From Chrysochromulina parva (taxonomy: Eukaryota; Haptophyta; Prymnesiales; Chrysochromulinaceae), in the NCBI GenBank assembly GCA_002887195.1, contig PJAB01000955.1:1-18739 (forward strand): a stretch of 18,739 nucleotides of DNA. Direction: 5' to 3'. Positions within the stretch are counted from its first letter, which is position 1. Each line of letters opens with the position of its first letter. Below are positions 9,762 to 16,252 of the stretch, one piece after another. The notes beneath the pieces are model-generated. The model worked only from the letters and a program-made list of their open reading frames with translations, was not told where the DNA came from and did not search any database. The position numbers and the translations under genes are program-made.

Positions 9762-10232
9762 ATGCAACAGTCTACAGAGCGTGAGTGTACCGTTGCGCTC
9801 CACTGTTGAGGAGCTCCCGAACATGCCTGCGGAAATACGTTCGTGTGTGTACTAAGTTGCGGGTCCAAAATAGGCACGTTTCGTTGTGAAGAGCCCGTGA
9901 CGGCGCGCACGCCGAAGCGAAGGCGATTCTGCGAAGAGGACGTCACGGAGAAAATGGATGTTGTCGATGAGACGCCTCCTGCGGCCGCGCAGCAGATGCC
10001 CATACGAGACAGCTCGCTAAGTGAAATTCTCAAGCTGGGTTTTGCGTCCCAGGACACGAAGCTGGCAGCCAATTCACCTTCGCTCACACTAACATCCGTG
10101 CTCGTGCGCGCCTTTGTCGAGGAGGCCCGACATCGTGCTACTGCTGTGGCGCTGGAAGATGGCGCTGATACGGTGACCGATGAACATTTGGAGAAAGTAT
10201 TGCCATCAGTGCTGCTAGACTTTGGGCCATGA
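9762..10232 (+). CDS. CENPX: CENP-X / MHF2 histone-fold protein (predicted splice: 9762-9780 + 9874-10232)
   Basis: CENP-X pairs with CENP-S in a histone-fold complex that acts at kinetochores (CENP-T-W-S-X) and with the FANCM helicase in DNA repair. The C-terminal 75 residues carry the family pattern: a first helix (LSEILKLGF), a long central helix with VLVRAFVEEARHRA, and the hallmark ending EHLEKVLPSVLLDF. The N-terminal 50 residues are basic then acidic, with a possible nuclear signal (TPKRRRF). The continuous frame opens without an ATG at its 5' end. A model with ATG at 9762, donor GTGAGT (9781) and acceptor AATAG (9873) gives 125 residues in frame. The alternative is the internal ATG at 9954 (AAAATGG), giving 92 residues that still contain the whole histone fold. 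It starts about 115 nt after the ligase stop on the same strand. Confidence 0.85.
9781..9873 (+). other. predicted intron, 93 nt (CENP-X gene)
   Basis: The donor is a consensus GTGAGT. A TACTAAG branch-point-like sequence lies at 9849-9855, and the acceptor ends in AAAATAG at 9873. With the ATG at 9762 the phase (1) matches the downstream frame. The longer upstream ATG frame beginning at 9658 would be out of phase with this acceptor. Support is from motifs and phase only. Confidence 0.55.
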
Positions 10233-10708
10233 GCTGCGTGCCTACGTCATGTGGTGTGTGTGAGCTCGTCGGAGGTATTTGTAATTTTGCAATTTGGCCG
10301 CCCTTTGGGTCCGCTTAGACTCATCAGAACCGAACACGTCCAAGAGAGCCAACCACGTGTTGACCACATCACGGCTGTCGGCTATCCCAGGCGACCCCCC
10401 GCAAGCTACAAGCCCCGCAGTGACATGATGCGCCCCTCCGCGCTCCGGCGAGACGAGGCGAGATATCATGCGAGATATCTAGGGGCAAGGACTGGGCAAG
10501 GCGGGGCCGCAGAGAACTCACCACACGCTGCTCATCACACTCACCTCCACACTCTTGCGCATGGTCGGGTCGGCGGGTGGGTGAATTGAGTCTCAGTGAA
10601 GAAGCATTTCACGTGAACAGGGCAAGCCCGAGGACCCACCCTGCGTCCCTGGTCTTCCTCTCGCTCGGCCCCGTGCTGACGACGCGTTAGAGGTCGACGA
10701 GCACCGCC
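10233..10708. other. intergenic region upstream of the LisH-WD40 gene
   Basis: These 476 bp contain no convincing gene. A directly repeated GCGAGATATC-type motif lies at about 10458-10480, and a CA/CT-rich stretch near 10520-10560. The right half presumably contains the promoter and 5' untranslated region of the next gene, whose ATG lies in a favourable ACCGCCATGG context. Confidence 0.6.
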
Positions 10709-12886
10709 ATGGGCCACTTCGATCCCAACGACCCTTCGATCAAGCGCGAGATTGTGCACCTCATCCTGCAGTATCTCCAGGACGAGGGCTACACGGCTTC
10801 CTTCCTCACCATGCAGGACGAGTCGAATGTCAAGCTTGCCGAGCAGCAGACGCAGCGCTCGCTCTTTAAGCGCATGCGCAAGGCGATCCTCGAGGGCGAC
10901 TGGCCCGAATTCGACAAGCTGTGCGGCAAGATGAGCTTCCAGCAGCAAAAGAGCTTCCAATACTCAGCCTACCGGGAGCAGTTCATCGAGCTCATCGAGG
11001 CGCACGAGTACCAGAAGGCCTTCACGCACCTCACGAAGCGGCTCAAGCCGCTCGAGCGCTCCGCAGCGTCCGCGGGCGACTTCAAGAACCTGTGCTACCT
11101 GCTCACTTGCCGCTCCGTGCATGAGGTGCTCCCGCACTGGCAGGGCGTCTCGGCGGCGCGTGAGGCACTCCTCGCCCAGTTTGCGACGATGATGGATCTC
11201 GAGGAACGACAGCAAGAAGGCGAGGTGGTGCTGCCGGCCTCGCGGCTGGTGACACTTCTCGAGCAGGCGGCCGCCTACCAGGTCTCTCACAGCGCCACCG
11301 CATTCGGAGGCGCCCTGGCGACCGCGGCCGCGCCCACCGACACGGCGCCCACCGTCTCCGTGCCGGACGCGGCTGGCGCCGTCATCTACGGCATAGGAGC
11401 ATGCGGCACGGCGCCTTTGGCTGTCGGCAGCGCTGGCTCGGCTGAGCCGGCATCCACGGGGGGGCGCATCGGAACTACGGGAGGCATCGGAGATCTCGGA
11501 GATCTCGGATCGGCAGCGGCTCGGATGCCCTCAAAGGCGCCGTCGTGGGCACCACCCAAGTCTTCGAGGCCGCCGCCCGGACAGCAGACGGTGACGAGCC
11601 TCCTAGCAGACTACGCGGCACCATGCCTGCCGAACGCGGTGCACCGTACCCTGCGAGGGCACGCGGCCGGTCTCAAGACGGTTGCCTGGCTTGGCCGTAC
11701 CGGCTTACTCCTCTCAGGGGGGAATGATCCCGCGGTGTGCCTGTGGGAAACTCGGACGGGCACTTGTATCTCGCGTCTCGAGGGCCACGCGGCGCGTGTG
11801 TGGCAGCTCGCGGTGGGGCGTACGGATGGGCACGTGGCCTCCGCGTCCGCCGATGGCACCATCAAGCTCTGGCGGTGCATCGAGGCTGCTGAAGCCGAGG
11901 CGGCCGCTGCCGACGACGGCGTCGCCACGGTTGACTTTGCAGGCGCCCGATCCGGCGCGCCCGAAGACCCTAGCGGCGGTGTCGGCGGCGTCGGCATCGG
12001 CGTCGTCGTCGAGGATCCGCCGCCCGCCTTCGGGCCGGTGGGCACCCTTACCGGCCACCAAGGCGACGTCTACTCGGTATTCTGATGGCCTCTGGTGGCC
12101 TCTGGTGGCCTCTGATGACCTTTGGTGGCCTCTGCTGGCCTCTGCTGGCCTCTGCTGGCCTCTGCTGGCCTCTGATGGCCACTGATGGCCTCTGATGGCC
12201 TCTGATGGCCTCTGACGGCCACTGACAAGCCCACCCGCCCTCATCATCAGGTGTGCTTCCACCCAGTCGACGACCAGCTCGTGAGCTGCGGCTACGACAA
12301 GTCCGTTCGCCTCTTCGATACGGCGGTCGGCACCGAAGTGCGCGCCTTTCTTGGGCACGAGCTGCCCGTGCGCCAGGCGGTGTACAACGCGACGGGCAAC
12401 CTGATCGTCTCAGGAGGCAAAGATGCGACTCTCTTCTTTTGGGACGAGCGCTCGGCCTTGTGCGTGCGCAAGCTGCGCCATTCCCTCGGCGAGGTCACTT
12501 CTGTGCAGCTCTCGAACTGCGGCATGCAACTGCTCGTGTCGTCCAAGGATAACGCGGCGCGCCTGTGGGACGTGCGTGCCGCGCGCCCGCTCCGCGCGTA
12601 CAAGGGGCACCTCAACACGTGCAAGAACTTTGTGCGTGCGCGCTTCGGGCCTGGGCGCGATAGTGTCATGTCGGGCTCTGAGGATGGGAGCGTTTGCCTG
12701 TGGAGCCTCGCAAGCGCCGAACTCCTTCATCGGCTGCGCGGGCACACGGACGTCGTGTATGACGCCGTGTGGAACCCGAGCCTCGGCTTGCTCGCCTCGT
12801 GCTCGCAAGACGGGACTGTGCGCACGTGGAGGCACGATCCATGCCAGCCACTCACGCCTACGGACGCGCAGGCCGAGATGTGGTGA
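10709..12886 (+). CDS. LisH-CTLH-WD40 repeat protein (spliced: 10709-12076 + 12251-12886)
   Basis: The spliced product is 667 residues, beginning at an ATG in a strong context (GCCATGG). A LisH motif lies at about residues 11-43 and a CTLH segment at about 51-115. A helical linker follows, with VVLPASRLVTLLEQA (173-187) resembling the corresponding part of SMU1. Residues 200-300 are Ala/Gly/Pro-rich and low complexity. Seven WD40 blades then run from about residue 310 to the end; each ends in a W/F-D-type strand, and a loop of about 55 residues is inserted between blades 2 and 3. LisH-CTLH-WD40 proteins are scaffolds in CTLH/GID ubiquitin ligases (WDR26), the spliceosome (SMU1) or microtubule-related complexes (WDR47). 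The SMU1-like linker is suggestive, but I cannot assign an orthologue. The two exons join in phase 0 within blade 3. Confidence 0.93.
12077..12250 (+). other. spliceosomal intron, phase 0, 174 nt, built from a minisatellite
   Basis: The donor is TCG|GTATTC and the acceptor TCATCAG|GTG. Splicing joins ...Asp-Val-Tyr-Ser to Val-Cys-Phe-His, completing a WD40 blade whose halves lie in the two flanking frames. Without splicing the frame stops at 12083-12085. Most of the intron is the 10-bp tandem repeat annotated separately. Confidence 0.9.
12081..12230 (+). repeat. 10-bp minisatellite, 14 units of TCTGNTGGCC plus a degenerate unit
   Basis: Fourteen contiguous 10-bp units run from 12081 to 12220 with consensus TCTG(A/G/C)TGGCC. 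A degenerate fifteenth begins at 12221. Variant units are clustered: four consecutive TCTGCTGGCC copies lie at 12131-12170, and A variants at the two ends. This is what expansion by slippage or unequal exchange would give. It occupies 12081 to about 12226 of the intron. Confidence 0.97.
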
Positions 12887-12997
12887 GATGACCTCGTATC
12901 GGCGCGTCGGACTGTGTATGCGAGCCGCGCGCGGTCGGCGGTGTTAAGCGCGCCGCGGTGCTGCGTGATTTCAAGGTGGAGATGGTGCGCGTCATGG

Positions 12998-13021
12998 TGC
13001 TAGAAATCCTGCTAGAAATCC
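12998..13021. repeat. perfect 12-bp tandem duplication
   Basis: TGCTAGAAATCC occurs twice head to tail in the 190-bp region between the WD40 gene and the convergent minus-strand gene. It probably lies in 3' untranslated sequence; no function is evident. Confidence 0.9.
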
Positions 13022-13076
13022 GCATGGATGATACGATCATAGAAGTGCGTCACCACACGAGAACCGCCTCAAGCTC

Positions 13077-13613
13077 TCAACCACAAGTGCCTGCGCACTC
13101 CGACAGTCGCTTGGCGATCACGACCACGATGAGTACAGCCGTCGCGGCCGGAATGACGGAGCGCACCGGCGGCGGAATGGCGTCGAAGAAAGTGACGATG
13201 CCCATCGAGAATCGCACTTCTCCAGGGCTGCTGCGTGCCAGCTCGCCGGGCTTGTTGCCGAGCACGCCCGGGTTCTTGGAGATGATGTTGAGCCGCTCAA
13301 CCTCGTCAAAGCCGAGTTCGTTGCACAGGATTTGGTAGTTGAATCGAATGTTATCGGCCGTGTTGATAAAGGGCAGAAGCACTGCGACGTTGCGCCGCGC
13401 TGCGGCCACCGCTGCCTTCTCTGTCGGATAGCACTTGCGGAACTCCTTCCAAAGCGGCTCGACCGTCTGCGGCTTCACTCCGGGGTCGAGGAGCTCTAAG
13501 ACGCCATCTGGCAGGCGCATCACCAAGTGAGAGCCCCGAGCGTCCTTAAGTGGCATCGGCATGCGATGCGGCGCGGCGACGAAGCCGAGCGCTGCTACTA
13601 AGAAAGTCTGCAT
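13077..13613 (-). CDS. small mTERF-like, possibly plastid-targeted, tail-anchored protein
   Basis: 178 residues from an ATG at 13611-13613. The N-terminus is a short hydrophobic run followed by ALGFVAAP, which resembles the signal-peptide/Phe junction of plastid presequences in algae with red-derived complex plastids. The middle is helical and contains LGFDEVERLNIISKNPGVL (100-118), similar to one mTERF-type helical repeat. Next comes a Ser/Pro segment, and then a single membrane-spanning helix at about 150-168 (VIPAATAVLIVVVIA) with basic and polar residues after it. A thylakoid or plastid-envelope protein is inferred; biochemical function is unknown. It is convergent with the WD40 gene and divergent from the next plus-strand gene. 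Confidence 0.72.
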   Translation of the reverse strand: MQTFLVAALGFVAAPHRMPMPLKDARGSHLVMRLPDGVLELLDPGVKPQTVEPLWKEFRKCYPTEKAAVAAARRNVAVLLPFINTADNIRFNYQILCNELGFDEVERLNIISKNPGVLGNKPGELARSSPGEVRFSMGIVTFFDAIPPPVRSVIPAATAVLIVVVIAKRLSECAGTCG

Positions 13614-13835
13614 TCGCGAGCGAGCGGGGCCCCCGCGTTGACTCGAACTCCCGCCATTTGTAAAGAAACGAGGGTGAATGTGAATGTGATTGTTTTTGTA
13701 TGATTGCTACATGTGACACGGCGCTGCGACGTTCTTCACTTCCTACAACGACTTATGTTCCTCCCGACGAGCGCCTAATTTGGACTTGCCTCCCTTCGAG
13801 TGAATGTGCTGGGGCTATCGAGAACCGGCGGTGCG
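13614..13835. promoter_or_regulatory. divergent intergenic region (likely two promoters)
   Basis: 222 bp separate the minus-strand mTERF-like gene from the plus-strand small secreted-protein gene. It contains an AT-richer stretch with a repeated GTGAATGTGAATGTGATTG run at about 13674-13692. Promoter identity is inferred from geometry and composition only. Confidence 0.4.
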
Positions 13836-14399
13836 ATGGCCATGATGGCGGCGCTATTTATATGCGTCGCCGCTGCTGCGACCATCGAGCCGCTCGAAGA
13901 AACGCCGGCCTCTGCCTCGGTGCAGGCGATGGTTACACAGCGGATGCGAGGCCAGCTCGACATGCTCGGGTATAGCGAGGCGGAGATTGAGTCGCTCAGC
14001 CCGCGGCGAGCTGCCGTGGTCGTTGAGCGCAAATTGAGGAGGCCGAGGGCAGGCGTACCAGTCTCGTGGACAAAGACTGGCGAACCGGTGGGTGGGTGGC
14101 TGGGCCATCATCGCCGAAGGATTGGCCGCGTGTTCAAGTACTATTTGCCCGCCACCTTGGCAGTGGCGTGCATGGCGCGCGTGGACGCATGTGGAGCTGG
14201 GATCCAGGCAGCTGCGGCGTTCGCTGCCGCGTTGCTGCAGCGGAGCCACCAGCTCATTCTCTGCCATTCGCAACCACAGTCGTCGCAGCAGCGCAGCCGG
14301 CAGGTGGTTCCGCCCATTCCTGTGCACGGGGCACCGACAAGCCCATCGAACGCGCGCGGGCTGTATCCTTGGGACCCAGGCTGGGAGGCTGGCAAATAG
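13836..14399 (+). CDS. small protein with signal peptide, function unknown
   Basis: 187 residues from the first in-frame ATG (GCGATGGCC), though the frame is open for 12 further codons upstream. The N-terminus (about residues 1-17) is a clear hydrophobic signal sequence. It is followed by a mixed helical region with LGYSEAEIESLSPRRA (44-59) and a basic RPRAGVPVSW block (69-78). A second hydrophobic stretch near 100-114 (FKYYLPATLAVACM) may be a membrane helix. The last 60 residues are Ala/Gln/Pro-rich and less convincing. A GTGGGT sequence after residue 83 could be a splice donor, so the C-terminal part of this model may be wrong. The SEAEI segment faintly resembles mTERF-type helices, as in the divergent neighbour, but I do not assign a family. 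Confidence 0.5.
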   Translation: MAMMAALFICVAAAATIEPLEETPASASVQAMVTQRMRGQLDMLGYSEAEIESLSPRRAAVVVERKLRRPRAGVPVSWTKTGEPVGGWLGHHRRRIGRVFKYYLPATLAVACMARVDACGAGIQAAAAFAAALLQRSHQLILCHSQPQSSQQRSRQVVPPIPVHGAPTSPSNARGLYPWDPGWEAGK

Positions 14400-15049
14400 G
14401 CCACCGCGTGTCGTGCGAGACACCTCTGAGACCATGCCCTGCGCGAAATGAGCCATCACCTGATCGCAGCGCGTCGCCTATCGGGGTCCGAGCAAGGCGC
14501 AACGCGAAGTGACCAAGGCTCGCCTGGCCGTTGGCCGCTGCGGTGGCCTGCCCAGTTTGCCGTGCGACAATTCGACACACCGCGTGTACCAGTGTGTGTG
14601 CGTGCGTGGCGTGGCGTGGGGATGTAACACGCTCTGTCCGACATGTGTGAGGTCTGAGGTCATGTGCTGTGATGTGTGTATGCGTGTGCGGTGGCGGGAG
14701 TCGCGAGCCGCGGAGAGGATGCCGTCCGGGCGGGCGCTGTCGCCACCGAATTTAGTTTGTGTCGTGACGCCCTGTGTGTGCGTGTGTGGACGCATGGGCG
14801 CTATCTAAATAAAAGAGGACTGATTTGGAGCCTTTAAATGGCGTGAGGCATGATTCAAAATCCGACAGTGGCTATAATTTATAGATCGGTTGAGGCTAGA
14901 CCTTGTGCTAGAGCTCGGCTCCGCTGCCTCGAGGCTCGGGCCATGGGGCCTAGGGCCGCAGGGGTGGGAACTGGCGATTGGGGTGTGGACGGTGGTGTGG
15001 GGTCCGGTGGATCAGTTTGACTGTTGTGGGGAGGTCGGTGGCCACGCTC
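14400..15049. other. intergenic region with GT-rich tract and AT-rich patch
   Basis: 650 bp without a convincing gene. From about 14580 to 14795 the plus strand is rich in GTGTGTGCG-type runs. A possible polyadenylation hexamer AATAAA lies at 14808-14813. A palindromic CTATAATTTATAG (14872-14884) sits in an AT-rich patch, and a G-rich segment follows at 14945-15030. Frames here lack ATG starts or run antisense to the PDZ gene. Confidence 0.6.
14945..14968 (+). other. potential G-quadruplex motif
   Basis: Four G runs (GGGG, GGG, GGGG, GGG) are separated by loops of 4, 5 and 1 nt, fitting the G3+N1-7 pattern. More G runs continue to about 15030. It lies about 80 bp beyond the stop of the minus-strand PDZ gene. 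On that gene's mRNA strand it is C-rich, so any effect would be at DNA level or on an opposing transcript. Confidence 0.5.
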
Positions 15050-15832
15050 TTACACTGGAACCTGCGGCTCATCCTGCGTGTCCTCGACGAGCCGCGGCGC
15101 GAGGTCGGCGAGCATAGCCCCGCCACTCTGCTCACCCCGCTTTCTAAGCTCTTTTCGGCGCTTGGCCTTGGGCACCGCCACAGTCGTCGGAGTCCCAAAG
15201 CACTGCCATATCCAGTGCGGTGGCTTCTCGCCGTGGATGGGCTCGGGCCAACCTCGGCGCAATGAGATTTCGACGGTCTCTCCGGCGGCCGTCGCCTGCC
15301 GCAGCGCCGCCGCGGCCTCTTCCGAAGTCCCCACGGGCGTCGCGCCGATGCGCAAGACAAGGTCTCCTGCCTCAAGAAAAGCCGGCTGCTGTAGCTTGCG
15401 AAGGAGCTCCTCGGTGCCTCTTGTCGAGGCGACGAGCGGGCTGGGCGACGTCGCTCGATCCATCCACGTGATTTCAATCTGCCGCAGGGCGGCCGGACCC
15501 ACAAGCAGCCGATGCGTCTCCTGCCGCAGTACGTCAAAGGAGAGGCGGCCGGGCGGCGCTCTGTCCCAGTGGAAGACGAGGTCCTTCGTGGTCGCAATGG
15601 GCTCGCCACCGACGGCACGGATCTCGTCGCCGCCGAAGAGACGCCCGCAGCTCGGAAAATCGTAAAACGTGCAGCTAATCGGCACTCCGATGGCATCGCT
15701 CGGCCAAAACTCAGGCTGTGGGAAGGCGACGCCGAGGAACGTGCGCCCTGACCTGCGCCAAGTGCCCTCGGACGGCTTTTCAAGGACCACACGGATGAGA
15801 TGCTGCGTCGTTATCTGACTGCTGATGGGCAT
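15050..15832 (-). CDS. protein with two degenerate PDZ-like domains
   Basis: 260 residues from an ATG at 15830-15832 to TAA at 15050. The first PDZ-like domain spans about residues 9-104: a beta strand IRVVLEK, a long loop, LGVAF (33-37) in the place of the carboxylate-binding GLGF loop, and GDEIRAVGG (68-76). The second spans about 118-194 with EAGDLVLRIGATPVGTSEEA (155-174) followed by a helix and a closing strand; its binding loop is not recognisable. PDZ domains bind C-terminal peptides of partner proteins, so an adaptor role is inferred. The C-terminus has a basic cluster (PKAKRRKELRKR, 221-232) that could be a nuclear signal, then an acidic tail. No membrane helix or protease domain is present, so this is not a complete HtrA/Deg protease. 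Confidence 0.8.
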   Translation of the reverse strand: MPISSQITTQHLIRVVLEKPSEGTWRRSGRTFLGVAFPQPEFWPSDAIGVPISCTFYDFPSCGRLFGGDEIRAVGGEPIATTKDLVFHWDRAPPGRLSFDVLRQETHRLLVGPAALRQIEITWMDRATSPSPLVASTRGTEELLRKLQQPAFLEAGDLVLRIGATPVGTSEEAAAALRQATAAGETVEISLRRGWPEPIHGEKPPHWIWQCFGTPTTVAVPKAKRRKELRKRGEQSGGAMLADLAPRLVEDTQDEPQVPV

Positions 15833-15909
15833 CCGAAGTGGGCGTGTCTGTCGCCGCCATTATTGTATTGTTGGCGGCGAATTTTCGCGCCGCCGTGGTC
15901 TAGTTCATT

Positions 15910-15937
15910 CAGTTCAGTTCAGTTCTGAACTGAACTG
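15910..15937 (-). promoter_or_regulatory. CAGTTC-repeat palindrome upstream of the PDZ gene
   Basis: CAGTTCAGTTC (15915-15925) and its exact reverse complement (15927-15937) are separated by one T, making an 11-bp perfect inverted repeat. The 13-mer at 15910-15922 is, on the gene's strand, identical to the element upstream of the ligase gene. It lies 78-90 bp upstream of the PDZ gene ATG. It could be a protein-binding site or a hairpin in the 5' untranslated region. Confidence 0.45.
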
Positions 15938-16165
15938 GTCTACCCATAACTTCACTTCACACCCACACCTAATCGAATCACAGCACACAAGAAGAGAACC
16001 CTGAACCTCTGTGCTGAGCCTTGCCCGCCCACATCGAGGGCCAAAGTAGGTCTCGACGGTCCCCCGTACCATCCCTCATGCAAGGTCTTTTTCCGCACCA
16101 AACCAGCGCTCTGCGGCTCCTGCGCCGCTGGGCCCATGGCTGGGCCGGCTGGCCATCTCATGCGG

Positions 16166-16228
16166 TCCGCCGCGCCTGCTCGTATCTCGGGAAGATCTTG
16201 TGAGATCCGCCGCGCCTGCTCGCATCTC
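16166..16228. repeat. pair of 23-bp direct repeats
   Basis: TCCGCCGCGCCTGCTCGYATCTC occurs at 16166-16188 and at 16206-16228, differing by one base (T or C). The start-to-start spacing is 40 bp. It lies just downstream of the FG-ARM gene stop, probably in its 3' untranslated region. Confidence 0.9.
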
Positions 16229-16252
16229 CTCGGGCAGATACCAGATCGTGAG

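Larger units (their letters stand above)
15833..16252. other. intergenic region upstream of the PDZ gene
   Basis: 420 bp between the PDZ gene start and the stop of the FG-ARM gene, both on the minus strand. It contains the TGAAC-type palindrome (15915-15937), a CTTCACTTCACACCCACACC run, and a pair of 23-bp direct repeats near 16166-16228. No convincing gene was found on either strand. Confidence 0.6.

Noticed and set aside
9658..9855. 65-codon plus-strand frame starting ATATGG just after the ligase stop
   Set aside because: No family resemblance. It overlaps the predicted CENP-X first exon and intron in a different frame and is out of phase with the predicted acceptor. It is probably untranslated sequence, though an upstream ORF cannot be excluded.
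14066..14512. 148-codon frame overlapping the small signal-peptide gene
   Set aside because: It is in another frame, has no signal peptide or recognisable domain, and its composition matches a shadow frame.
14890..15117. 75-codon plus-strand frame downstream of the palindromic TATA-like element
   Set aside because: It begins at TTG rather than ATG and runs antisense into the PDZ gene; no domain features.
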